Assembly (NCBI GenBank): GCA_026239495.1 | Contig: CP110830.1 | Coordinates: forward strand, 1,860,001-1,924,000 | DNA length: 64,000 bases | Direction: 5' to 3' | DNA from: Spiroplasma phoeniceum | Lineage (GTDB): Bacteria; Bacillota_I; Bacilli_A; Mycoplasmatales; Mycoplasmataceae | Part shown: positions 31,131-41,881 of the stretch, piece after piece | Numbering within the stretch: the stretch's first letter is position 1 | Layout of the letters: every line of letters starts with the position of its first letter | Notes under the pieces: model-generated | What the model was told of the DNA's origin: nothing | The model's database searches: none | What the model saw: the letters and a program-made list of their open reading frames with translations, nothing else | Translations under genes and position numbers: made by a program

Positions 31131-32951
31131 ACATGCGACCGTTTTTTATGTTTAATTCTAACTTCAGAACATATTTGTAATATCTTAATATAACGATATA
31201 CAGTACTTGCTGATATTTTTATTTTTTGTTCTTCCAAATCAAGTTTTATTTATAGATGACCTTTATTTTTATTGTTTTTTAAAATTATTTTAATTATTTC
31301 TAATATATTGTAATCAATTTTTCATTCATATTTTTCATGAATATTTTTATATTTATTTCATGTATCATATGAAATGTATAATATTTTTAAAAATCATCTT
31401 AATGGTAAGATTGAGTTGTTATTTAATTCGTTTTTAATAAAATAAATTTGTTTTCTAATATTCATCTTTGTTTTTGTTTTTGGAAGATATTCAAGCTTTT
31501 TTAAAATATTATTTTCTGCTTTTATTTGTTCATTTTATTTTGTTAATAAATATATAGTTTCATCATGCGGATTATTAAAAATTGGCATTTTTTTTAATAT
31601 ATGTTCGTTTATCAAATTTTTTATCTTTATTGAAAAAATTAATTCATCTAGAAATAGTTGCAGTACTTATTTCATATTCTTTAGATATTAAAGATATTGA
31701 TTTATTATATTCGTAATATTCGTTAATAATTTTAGTTTTAATTTTTTCAATATTATGGTCTTTTGACCCCTTGGTTTTACCCTTTGCCATATAAAAAATG
31801 TTTCTCCTAACTTTATATATTAGACTTCTTGCGATACCTGGTTTTATTATTAAAATATTATTATAAAATATAATTTATGAGGATATTAAATTATGAAATT
31901 TGATGAATTTAAAAATATTAATGATAAAGAATGATTAAGATTAACAGGAATAAAACAAGATATTTTTAATAAAATGTTAGATATTTTACAAGTAGCTGAA
32001 ATAGAAAAATTTAAAAAAGGTGGCAAAGCTAATAAATTATCACTAGAAAATCGATTATTGATGACTTTGTCGTATTGACGAGAATATCGAACTTATTTTC
32101 ATCTTGGAAAAAATTTCGGAATTAGTGAAGCTAATTGTTATCGCAATATCAAGTGAATTGAAGATATTTTAATTAAACACCCTGATTTTCAGCAAGTTGC
32201 TGGTAAAAAAGCACTAATAAATGATTATTTTAATGATAAAACTATTATTATTGATGTTACCGAAACCCCAATCCAACGCCCAAAAAAAGACAAAAACAAT
32301 CTTATTCTGGTAAAAAGAAAAAACACACTATTAAAACACAAGTAATTATCGAACAAGAAACCAAAAAAATTATTGCAACAAGTTTTTCACTTGGTAAAAA
32401 ACACGATTATGCTTTATTTAAAGAATCAAAAATCGCAATTTTAAAAAATACCAAATTAATAGTTGATAGTGGTTATCAAGGAATACAAAAAATTCACAAT
32501 AATGTTATAATGCCCACAAAGAAAACTAAGAAAAAACATTTAAATAAAGAACAAAAACAACATAATAGACTAGTTTCAAAAATAAGAATTATTATTGAAA
32601 ATATTTTTGCTATTCTTAAAAAATTTAAAATTATTACAGAAAAATATAGAAATCGTAGAAAACGATTTAGTTTAAGATTTAATTTAATTGCTTCAATTTA
32701 TAATTTACAATTATTATAGTTATCATAAAAGATTTATTTAAAATTAACGAATTTGAATAATAAAATAATTTTTCGTTGTGGCAAAATATTAAATTTTTAA
32801 ATAAAAGACATAATTAATTAAAATTATAATTTTATATTAACCCCTTTTTACAAATATTTGAAATTATTTTAATGGGTTATGCAAGAAGTCTATTTAATAA
32901 TAACCTAGAAAGGTTTTTTATTTCATATTCTCAGTTAAAAGAAACATTGTA
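31131..32951 (-). mobile_element. IS3-type element copy III, truncated, with nested IS5 copy 5
   Basis: The left terminus is at 32951 (GAAACATTGT in reverse). IS5 copy 5 is inserted at 31822-32891, just before orfA. OrfA (start 31790, MAKGKTKGSKDHNIEK...) has a T8 frameshift and a stop; orfB is N-terminal only (KISASTVYRYIKILQICSEV) and breaks off near 31131 in unrelated sequence. The integrase core is missing. Confidence 0.8.
31822..32891 (+). mobile_element. IS5-family element, copy 5 (complete)
   Basis: 1,070 bp, ATT on both sides. The uninterrupted target is visible in the other IS3-type copies (reverse of 14495-14515), proving a 3-bp duplication. orfA 31893-32345 and orfB to 32719 are open. 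Confidence 0.94.
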
Positions 32952-32984
32952 TTTATCAATTAAGTGTTTTTATATTTAATTTAT

Positions 32985-33163
32985 ATTTTTCGAAATATAA
33001 GTAAGCGATGTTTGTTCGGTTTGTTTTAATAGATTTTTTTCTAAATTCTGCAGTATATGTTTTAAATTTTTGGCCTTTTTTGCGATATAAAAATGTACCT
33101 CCTCTAAAAGTTTAGTAAAGTTCTTTTTTAATTTTACTTACTTTTTGGGGTGCAGTCTTTTAT
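32985..33163 (-). mobile_element. Type C IS (IS3-like) left-end remnant
   Basis: In reverse: terminus GACTGCACCCCAAAAAGTAA, AGAGGAGGT ribosome site, then an orfA start altered to ATATCGCAAAAAAGGC and the reading KKGQKFKTYTAEFRKKSIKT, an IS3-family OrfA N-terminus. A similar remnant lies at 49415-49566. Confidence 0.65.
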
Positions 33164-33190
33164 CCTTTCTTTTAAAATGAAAACTTGCTT

Positions 33191-34691
33191 ACTCAACTGG
33201 CGCGGATAATCAAGGACTGGTTTTTGAAATTGGTAATAAAGTTCCAATTCCTAACAAGATGATTGTTGAAGCAAAAATTCCAACAATTAATGGTCATGAT
33301 GCTTTTATAAATCTGCCATAAGGAACTTTTGAAATTGATAACGCTGCCATTAAAATTGCGCTTGTTGGTTAAATTAAATTAATAATTCCATTTGCAAATG
33401 AAAAGGCAGTAATTGTTCCTGGTGTTAAACCTGTTTCCACCCCATTAGCAACAGGGCCCAAAATTGGGAAAACAGTTTGGGCAAATCCTGAACTAGATGG
33501 AATTACAAATGAGATAATTAGGAAGAAGAAGGCTACCATAATAAAGCCTGTTTCCCCTAATGTTGACATTGCTGTAGATAATCCACTAACTAATTTGTTT
33601 TGCATTCCAGTATTTGTCATAATAAACCCAATCCCAGCCGCAAAGGCAATAACCAAGCAAACAGATAGAATATCAGCTGAACCAATAATAAAACTATTGA
33701 CGTATTTTTCTTCTCCTTTTCAATTAATTAATGCAATAATAATTGATGCAATAAAGAATAATGCTGAAATTTCCATAAATGATCATTGCCCCAATGGAGC
33801 AAAGAAATTAGCAATAAATGGGGCATGCTCACTAACTAATTTTGTAAAATTAACAAAGACAGGAATTCCAAATTTATCCCATCCAATTAATGAAAAAATC
33901 ATTAAGACAAAACTAATCATAAAAATCGCCATAATTGCTTTACGTTTACCATTGTATGCTGGTAAATCATCAACAATTGCAAATTCTGCCTCATAAAAAT
34001 CTTTTTTATCAAATAATGTTGATTCCCCTGGTGTGCGACGAACACGTAATACATATCAGACAACAAACGAAATTTCACCTGCTGTTAATAATAATTATGA
34101 CACGACTCTTCAAATAATTCCTGTTGTCGATGTTAAATTAGGCACACCATCGGCATCAGCAGCAACTTGGATAACAAATGGATTTAATGTTGAACCAATA
34201 AAACCAATTCCAGCACCAAATAAAATTGCCATTACCGCTGTTAGCACATCAAAACCAGCAGCTAATAAAACAGGAATAATAACTGGGTATAAGGCGATTG
34301 TTTCTTACCCCATTCCATAAGTTGTGCCGCCAACTGAAAATAAAAACATTACAATTGGAATAATTCAAATTTCACGGCCTTTCATTTTTGCTACTAAACG
34401 CCCAATCCCGGCAGCTAATGCTTTTGATTCAATAACGATGCTTAAGAAAACTCCTAAAACTAAAATAAAGACAATAACATCAACTTTACTTTTAAATCCT
34501 TGCATCGGAGCTAAAAATAAGTCAAAAATTCCCGCAGGTCCACCATTGTGAAGTTCACCATCAGCATCTTTTCATGAACCAGTTATTCCCGGAATTCAAG
34601 AGACAATAATAATTAAGAGCGTAATTCCTAATAAAATTGTAAATGCTGTCGGAAATTTAAATTTAAACTTTTTTTTCTTTTTTACATCCAT
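33191..34691 (-). pseudogene. YfcC-type basic amino-acid/C4 transporter, decayed
   Basis: Starts MDVKKKKKFKFKFPTAFTIL behind GGGAGTGC. About 490 codons with some 12 membrane segments, including LVLGVFLSIVIESKALAAGI and the family-typical VIPSSSGFAQTVFPILGPVA. Two in-frame TAA codons (34305-34307 and 33369-33371) break it. YfcC-family carriers accompany arginine deiminase genes and are thought to exchange arginine for ornithine. Here it follows the argF C-terminal piece by 35 nt in the same direction, so the two formed one operon before the inversion. Confidence 0.8.
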
Positions 34692-34726
34692 TTTTGCACT
34701 CCCTTTAACCTTTCATAATTAATAAC

Positions 34727-34938
34727 CTAGCCACGAATTGTTGCTAGCATTACTGCTTTAATAAAATATAAGCGATTTTCTGCTTATTCAAAAACACGTG
34801 AATATTTTGATTGGAAAACTTCATCAGTAACTTATAATTCGCCAGTTCCGCTAAATTGTTTAATCACTTTTTGCTCAGTATCCGTATTTCCATCACGGAA
34901 ACTTGGTAAACAATATAAAAAGATAGCATCTTCTTTTG
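34727..34938 (-). pseudogene. argF: Ornithine carbamoyltransferase, C-terminal part (inverted)
   Basis: Reads KEDAIFLYCLPSFRDGNTDT, the family HCLP region (here YCLP), then EQKVIKQFSG, VTDEVFQSKYSRVFE, AENRLYFIKAVMLATIRG. Two stops. It continues the fragment ending at 24176 with the same AKEDAI codons, now on the opposite strand 10.7 kb away. Confidence 0.88.
34923..34938 (-). repeat. 16-bp target duplication of IS3-type element copy II, right half
   Basis: Reverse of CAAAAGAAGATGCTAT, identical to 24161-24176. Confidence 0.85.
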
Positions 34939-35427
34939 TGCACAGTTTCAAATAACTGAGAATTATTTTTTTAATTTAAAGTGCTTTTTAATTTAAATTG
35001 AATTGGAGGCATTTTTAATTTTAAAACCCTTCTATAATTATTATACTCAACAATATAATTATCTATCATATTTTTTAGCTCATTAAAATTTTTGTATTTT
35101 GTTATATTTTTATTTTCTGTTTTTAAAATTGAAAACCAATTTTCAATAGGTGAATTGTCTAAACAATTTCCAGGTCGAGACATAATTATAGTTACTCCAC
35201 AATCTCTTAATAAATCAAAATATGCATGTGAAGCAAAATTAATGCCTTGATCAGAATTAATTATTAATTGACCAGGTTTAATTTTTCGATTAATTAAGCT
35301 TTGTTTTAAACAATTAATTACTCGATTTACTGTTGGCCTTACTGTTAGTGAGTATCCAACAATTACATTACTAAATAAGTCTTTAATAGCAAATAAATAT
35401 ACTGATTCTAAATATATTTTAATTATT
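34939..35427 (-). mobile_element. IS3-type element copy II, right half (inverted)
   Basis: Right terminus TGCACAGTTTC at 34939. Encodes the integrase core: AIKDLFSNVIVGYSLTVRPT, INSDQGINFASHAYFDLL, GNCLDNSPIENWFSILKTEN, with the catalytic D and E of the DDE set and an uninterrupted frame of about 150 codons. Cut at 35427 at the same target triplet at which the left half ends (26096-26098). Confidence 0.88.
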
Positions 35428-36072
35428 AGACTTCTTGCATAACCCATTAAAATAATTTCAAATATTTGTAAAAAGGGGTTAATATAAAATTATAATTTTA
35501 ATTAATTATGTCTTTTATTTAAAAATTTAATATTTTGCCACAACGAAAAATTATTTTATTATTCAAATTCGTTAATTTTAAATAAATCTTTTATGATAAC
35601 TATAATAATTGTAAATTATAAATTGAAGCAATTAAATTAAATCTTAAACTAAATCGTTTTCTACGATTTCTATATTTTTCTGTAATAATTTTAAATTTTT
35701 TAAGAATAGCAAAAATATTTTCAATAATAATTCTTATTTTTGAAACTAGTCTATTATGTTGTTTTTGTTCTTTATTTAAATGTTTTTTCTTAGTTTTCTT
35801 TGTGGGCATTATAACATTATTGTGAATTTTTTGTATTCCTTGATAACCACTATCAACTATTAATTTGGTATTTTTTAAAATTGCGATTTTTGATTCTTTA
35901 AATAAAGCATAATCGTGTTTTTTACCAGGTGAAAAACTTGTTGCAATAATTTTTTTGGTTTCTTGTTCGATAATTACTTGTGTTTTAATAGTGTGTTTTT
36001 TCTTTTTACCAGAATAAGATTGTTTTTGTCTTTTTTTGGGCGTTGGATTGGGGTTTAGGTAGCATCAATAAT
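35428..36072 (-). mobile_element. IS5-family element, 3' fragment
   Basis: Right end plus orfB (to 35600) in reverse, ending in the GATGCTAC region of orfA where the next copy starts. The remaining left part of this element is not found beyond that copy. Corresponds to the half missing from 26099-26538. Confidence 0.88.
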
Positions 36073-37142
36073 AGACTTCTTGCATAACCCATTAAAATAA
36101 TTTCAAATATTTGTAAAAAGGGGTTAATATAAAATTATAATTTTAATTAATTATGTCTTTTATTTAAAAATTTAATATTTTGCCACAACGAAAAATTATT
36201 TTATTATTCAAATTTGTTAATTTTAAATAAATCTTTTATGATAACTATAATAATTGTAAATTATAAATTGAAGCAATTAAATTAAATCTTAAACTAAATC
36301 GTTTTCTACGATTTCTATATTTTTCTGTAATAATTTTAAATTTTTTAAGAATAGCAAAAATATTTTCAATAATAATTCTTATTTTTGAAACTAGTCTATT
36401 ATGTTGTTTTTGTTCTTTATTTAAATGTTTTTTCTTAGTTTTCTTTGTGGGCATTATAACATTATTGTGAATTTTTTGTATTCCTTGATAACCACTATCA
36501 ACTATTAATTTGGTATTTTTTAAAATTGCGATTTTTGATTCTTTAAATAAAGCATAATCATGTTTTTTTCCAAGCGAAAAACTTGTTGCAATAATTTTTT
36601 TGGTTTCTTTTTCGATAATTACTTGTGTTTTAATAGTGTGTTTTTTCTTTTTACCAGAATAAGATTGTTTTTGTCTTTTTTTGGGCGTTGGATTGGGGTT
36701 TCGGTAGCATCAATAATAATAGTTTTATCATTAAAATAATCATTTATTAGTGCTTTTTTACCAGCAACTTGCTGAAAATCAGGGTGTTTAATTAAAATAT
36801 CTTCAATTCACTTGATATTGCGATAACAATTAGCTTCACTAATTCCGAAATTTTTTCCAAGATGAAAATAAGTTCGATATTCTCGTCAATACGATAAAGT
36901 CATCAATAATCGATTTTCTAGTGATAATTTATTAGCTTTGCCGCCTTTTTTAAATTTTTCTATTTCAGCTACTTGTAAAATATTTAACATTTTATTAAAA
37001 ATATCTTGTTTTATTCTTGTTAATCTTAATCATTCTTTATCATTAATATTTTTAAATTCATAAAATTTCATAATTTAATATCCTCATAAATTATATTTTA
37101 TAATAATATTTTAATAATAAAACCAGGTATCGCAAGAAGTCT
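36073..37142 (-). mobile_element. IS5-family element, copy 6 (flanks do not match)
   Basis: 1,070 bp in reverse. Left flank AAT, right flank ATT; the left side is an IS fragment, the right side plectrovirus. Marks the right boundary zone of the inversion. Frames open. Confidence 0.9.
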
Positions 37143-37143
37143 A

Positions 37144-37296
37144 TTATTTTATATCCTCCTTTTTTTCAAGTTCTTTTTTTTCTTTTTTCTTACATTGAAT
37201 TTGTCGAATTTTTTGATAAATTGATAAACCAATTCATGCAAAAATATCTAACAAAATCAAAATACTAAATATTCATGTTAATCATACTGGCGCGAT
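37144..37296 (-). CDS. Small plectrovirus membrane protein, start uncertain
   Basis: In reverse: [27 protein letters not shown]..., one membrane segment then a basic/acidic tail (CKKKEKKELEKKEDIK). No ATG, GTG or TTG is in frame at the right place; a GAAAGGAG box ends 4 nt before ATC at 37296-37294, so a non-standard start or a mutated start codon is possible. The 3' end touches IS copy 6. Confidence 0.5.
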
Positions 37297-37363
37297 ATAA
37301 CTCCTTTCATAAATTAAAAAATTGAAATTTGCAAACTCGCTCCGCTCCATTAAAAACATTATT

Positions 37364-37412
37364 GAATAAATTATCCGCTAATAAATTACGCGGAATAATT
37401 TATTCTTTACTT
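37364..37412 (-). terminator. Strong hairpin between two small plectrovirus genes
   Basis: Arms 37364-37378 and 37390-37405 (GAATAAATTAT-CCGC with GCGGAATAATTTATTC) pair with one bulged base around an 11-nt loop; T-rich sequence follows on the right. Could be a terminator or a phage replication/packaging structure. Confidence 0.5.
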
Positions 37413-37517
37413 TTTAATTTCAATATCATTTGCAATCTTATTGACAGTATTAATAACAATATCTTTACCATATTTTTTCACTAACGACCGCAAAATAAAA
37501 TATTGCTTTGTTTGCAT
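37407..37517 (-). CDS. Small conserved plectrovirus protein
   Basis: 36 residues, MQTKQYFILRSLVKKYGKDI, then VINTVNKIANDIEIKK. AGAGGGTTG precedes the ATG. A second, IS-broken copy of the same gene lies at 60324-61500, which supports it as a true coding unit. Charged and probably helical; a small regulatory role is conceivable. Confidence 0.65.
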   Translation of the reverse strand: MQTKQYFILRSLVKKYGKDIVINTVNKIANDIEIKK

Positions 37518-37664
37518 AATTTCAACCCTCTATAATTAACTTAAAAAATTTAACTAAATTAATAGTTAACTTTTTATGATTTGGCATTTACAATATTAAA
37601 AAATTTATATAAATCCAAAATGATAGAATTAAAACAAGATATACTAAAAAAGGCTGATTTATTT

Positions 37665-38967
37665 ATGCTTACATTTGAAAAAAAATATTGCTTTTAAAAA
37701 AGCACATAAAATAGAAGTTTCAGCAGAACTTATAAAATTAAATAGTGAAATCAAAAGTTTAAAGAAAAAAATAAGTCAAGATAAAGCAACAATGTTACAA
37801 GCTCTAAAAGAGGAAAAGATAAAAACAAAAAAACAATTAGCGCTAAAACTTTATTCTTAATAAACATCATTAGTTTACTACTATTAATTATTTGCTTTAT
37901 TTTCCAAAAACAAGAAATGAAAGTTTTGATTTAACACAAAAAGAATATTTAATTGCTTTTATTATTGTTTTAATAACCTTAATAGTTATTATTGGTTATT
38001 TTATTTTAATTTTAAAAGTTATTAGAAAAACTTATATGGATCGTGAAAAAAATATTTTTAAAATAACTGCAATTGGTTTTGTTGGGTCATTTTTAGATAC
38101 AATTGGAGTTGGTAGTTTTGCGGTTGCAATGGCAGGATTTAAAAACAACAAAAATTATTAAAAATAATTCATTATTACCAGGAACACTAAATATTGGGTT
38201 AGGGACACCAAACTTAATTGCTGGAACCATTTTTGTTGAGGCAATTAATGTTGAAGTATTAACGTTAGTATTATTAGTTGTTGGTGAAATTTTAGGAAGT
38301 TTTTTTGGTGCGGAATTAACAAAAAGAGTTAGTGCCAAACATATTATTTTAACGATGGCCATTGTACTAGCAATTGTTGCGATTTTAATGATTTTAACAC
38401 AATTAGATGTTTTACCAAGTGGGAATAAAACTGGTTTATAAGGATGACAACTAGGACTTGCCTTTCTTTTATTTATGGCTTATGGCAACTTACAAGCATT
38501 CGGAATAGAGGTATATGCTCCCGCGTTAGCAACAATTGCGTTATTGGGAATGGATATTAAAGTTTCTTTTCCAATTATGAAATTAGCCTCAGGGTCAGCT
38601 TTTTTAGCTGCGGCATATTCTTATTATAAAAATAATAAATATTATCCAAAAACAGGCATTGGTTTAATGCCTGGGGGTCTTGGGGTAGTATTAGCTTTTT
38701 TAATAGTTTTTTGTTGGCATTGGGGGAAAAGTTGGATTAGATTTTAAGCCCGCTGTTTTTACTAATTATTAAAAATGATTATCAGTTATTGTTGTCTTTT
38801 GTGTAGCTATTATGTTATTACTATCTTATTTAAAAATTAGAAAAAACCAGATGATAATAAATTAGCGACAAGCAAGACAATATTTTCGCTTGAAAGTTAT
38901 GATCATTGAAATGAAAAATTAGTTAATCAACTTGATGATTATTTACTATCATATTATGACAAACGAT
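37665..38967 (+). pseudogene. TauE/SafE-family sulfite exporter-like membrane protein, decayed
   Basis: Pieces in order: MLTFEKK / NIAFKKAHKIEVSAELIKLN (coiled, A8 frameshift), then YLIAFIIVLITLIVIIGYFI, then the family core GFVGSFLDTIGVGSFAVAMA, GTLNIGLGTPNLIAGTIF, VVGEILGSFFGAELTKR, and a second repeat with MAYGNLQAFGIEVYAPALAT. At least three frameshifts and several stops. The family moves small organic or sulfur anions. End near 38967 (YLLSYYDKR). Confidence 0.7.
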
Positions 38968-39016
38968 AATTTTATAATGATTTAATGAATAAGTCTTTAG
39001 GAAAGGAAACAAAAAT

Positions 39017-40140
39017 ATGAAAATAGGAATTCCGAAAGAAATTAAACCACATGAAAATCTTGTTGGGATAACACCAAGCGGCGTGATTGAACTAGTAAAA
39101 CATAAGCATGAAGTTTATGTTGAAAAAAAACGCTGGCCTTGGTCGCGGTTTTAATGATGATTATAAAAAACCAGGAGCTATTATTTTAGATAATCCGGAC
39201 GAAGTTTGAGCAAAGGAAATAATTATTAAAGTAAAAGAACCATTAGAAAGTGAATATAAATTTTTCACGAAGGACAAATTATTTTTACATACCTTCATTT
39301 GGCTTCAGATAAAGCATTACTTGATGCAAAAGTAACAGCATTGCTTATTAGACAATTCAACTTGAAGATAATTCATTGCCATTCTTAAGACCAATGAGTG
39401 AAGGCACTGGAAGGTTAGCGGTTTCTAATACAATATATTTTATGTTTAAAACAACTGGTGGCAGAGGCTTATTAATGAACGGAACACCCGGAACAGAACG
39501 AGCGAAGGTTACTGTTATTGGTGCTGGTGTTGTCTGGACAGCTGCGGCAAATATGGCAGCAAGCATTGATTGTGATGTTATTACATTAATTGAATTTAAT
39601 CAAAATAGAATTCGACAATTTTATCACTTGTTTCGTAAACAAGTCCATATTTTAAAATATAACCATGCTAATATTGAAAAATCATTTTTAGTAAGTGATG
39701 TTGTTATTTCAACGGTTTTAATCCTGGTGGCATAAGCACCAAAATTAGTAACGGGAGAAATGGTTAAAAAAATGAAAAAAAATAGTATTATTATTGATGT
39801 TGCTATTGACCAAGGTGGTAGTGTTGAAAAAATTACTAAGGCAACAACCCATAATAATCCAACTTTCATTGTGCATGATGTCATTCATTACTCAGTAGCA
39901 AATATGTCAGGGGCAGCCCCAGGAACAATTACGATTTATTTAACAAATGCCACAATCCAATATGCTCTAGCAATTGCGAATACTGATTTTAAAACATTAT
40001 GCAAAACATATCCGCCAACTCGAAAAGGAGTTCAGACAGCTGAAGGCAAACTTGTTTTTGACCCAGTTTCTGAAGCACATAACTTGGAATATGTTGATGT
40101 ATTATCAATTTACCAGATTGTAAAAGCTTTTAAAATAAAA
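39017..40140 (+). pseudogene. ald: Alanine dehydrogenase, decayed
   Basis: ATG 39017 after AGGAAAGG: MKIGIPKEIKPHENLVGITP is the family N-terminus. Later parts include LRPMSEGTGRLAVSNTIYFM, the NAD-binding AKVTVIGAGVVWTAAANMAA, KKNSIIIDVAIDQGGSVE and NMSGAAPGTITIYLTNATI. Frameshifts near 39130, 39270 and 39350 and a stop at 39735 break it. The usual end is read through; the open frame runs into the terminator. The enzyme converts alanine to pyruvate and ammonia. Confidence 0.85.
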
Positions 40141-40171
40141 ATAATTGAAGTTTTCTTCAATTATTTTTTTA
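40139..40171 (+). terminator. Terminator after ald
   Basis: AATAATTGAAG (40140-40150), loop TTTT, CTTCAATTATT (40155-40165), then TTTTT. Confidence 0.85.
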
Positions 40172-40296
40172 AAATCTATTTTATTTTAATTTAATTATTA
40201 AATTTAAAAGATGTGTCTTTAATAATAACCCTAATAGAAGAAAATATTATTTTATGATATAATAAATACAACGATTAATACAAGTAGGATGAGCAT

Positions 40297-41796
40297 ATGT
40301 GTCAAAAGAGTAAGCAGGGTCATAACAGTAATTGTCACAATAATTGTCGGATTCATCATCCGAATTTTTTTAATTATTATCAATACCCCGTTTTTCCTCC
40401 TTGCGGGTGCGGAATACCACCATTATTTCAGCATTCAATTCCCCAAGCGCCATTTCCACCGTTATTTGCACAATATCAATATTCTCCAATTATTCAGTAT
40501 CCAATGCCAGGACCACAACCATATCAATATAACCCCCATAATGTTGGAAAAAATTTTAATAATTTAGTAAATAATGCTAGAAGAAATGATAATTTTCAAT
40601 ACCATCCTGTTATAAAAAATTCTTATTTGCCTCCTTATAATTCTCTTATTACATTAGGAACAGAACGATATTATAATGATTTTCGTCGCCCAAGTTTACC
40701 ATTAAGTGCCGAAGAAGAATATAATTGAGCAGTACATATTTCTGATATTTTGGATGAGTTTATTGGGCGTCATCGTAGTCGACCAAAATCTAATTTTGAT
40801 GAATATCAAAATTTAAAACAGACATTAGATAATTCGTTGCGCCATTTGCAAGAAGCAGAAGCACTAAACCAAAAATTGGTTAATACTTGAGAAAAAAAAG
40901 ATTATAATTCAAGTAATAATGCAGCAGATGATAATTCAAGTAATAATAATTCTATACATTTGCCAACAGATAGTATTGATTCTAAATTATTAAAGTCAAA
41001 ATATGACCAATCTGATGCTTTAAATGAAAAAAAAGTTTCTCCAATAATTGTTAGTTCTGAACCAAAAAAGAGTCCATCTTTAACTAAAAATAATGTAGAA
41101 GATAAGTTTAATTTCCTTGATTTTGAAGATGATTCAGATAATAATTTTAATCCTGAAGATGATACGCACAGTTTCTTTTTTAATGATGAATTTAAATTAG
41201 GAGATTCACCCGAAAAAAATGACAATGATATTTCAAAAAATGATAATGATGTTAATAATGTTGTTGCTGAAGATATTCATGATTTTTTAGGTGTCAAATC
41301 ACCAGACTTTGATTTAATGGAATCTAATCCCGAAATAATAGAAACAGATGTTTTAGATGATGAAATAACTTTTGTTGATATTGACAAAGCAAAGGACACA
41401 AAACCCGCTTTTTGAACATATAAGGATTATACAATTAAAACATCATTAGGAGAAAAACGAGCTAGTGATATTTATCCAAAAATATTTGATGAATATGGCC
41501 ATCTTAAAATGGATCATTATGAAGCAATGGCCCAATTTGGATTGAAAGAAAAACAATATGATCAATTAATTGAAAATTTTTATCATGCAAAAGAAAATAA
41601 AACAAAAAAAATTAAAAAAAATAAATTTGGAGTAGTTACTAAATCAAAATTTAATGCTAAAGCTTTTTGAATTATGATCAGTGCCCTAGGTGTTATTTTA
41701 TTATTAATTGCAATAACCGCTATTTTGTATTTTACTGTTCCTAGTGTTACTGAAGGAATTAATACAATAATTGCTAAAATAAAAAAAATATTTTAA
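40297..41796 (+). CDS. Large disordered protein with C-terminal membrane anchor
   Basis: 499 residues with TGA as Trp. Residues 1-140 are rich in N, P, Q, Y and carry an early Cys/His set (CQKSKQGHNSNCHNNCRIHH, then PPCGCG). Residues 145-200 are helical (WAVHISDILDEFIGRHRSRP), 200-365 very acidic and low-complexity. A conserved-looking block, YTIKTSLGEKRASDIYPKIF, precedes the membrane helix at about 462-485 (ALGVILLLIAITAILYF). No signal peptide, so the bulk is probably cytoplasmic. The ATG at 40297 is chosen over one in another frame at 40289. Family not recognised; compare 58800-59915. Confidence 0.7.
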
Positions 41797-41838
41797 TTTA
41801 GAACAATAAACTTCAAAATAGTTTTTTTAAATATTATG

Positions 41839-41844
41839 TATAAT
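41839..41844 (+). promoter_or_regulatory. topA: -10 box of topA
   Basis: TATAAT preceded by TG (TATGTATAAT) 38 nt before the topA start; -35 match is poor. Confidence 0.4.
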
Positions 41845-41881
41845 AATTATTGATGTGTTTTAAAAATAAAGGAGAGAAAAC

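Noticed and set aside
37364-37405. Hairpin as a chromosomal dif or attachment site
   Set aside because: No recombinase-type core and its place between two small phage genes fits a terminator or phage structure better.
38093-38362. Minus-strand frames over the tauE and ald remnants
   Set aside because: Complement shadows of recognisable plus-strand pseudogenes.
40289-40567. Alternative start and frame at 40289
   Set aside because: The 40297 frame runs 499 codons with a plausible C-terminal membrane helix; the 40289 frame ends early and has no support.
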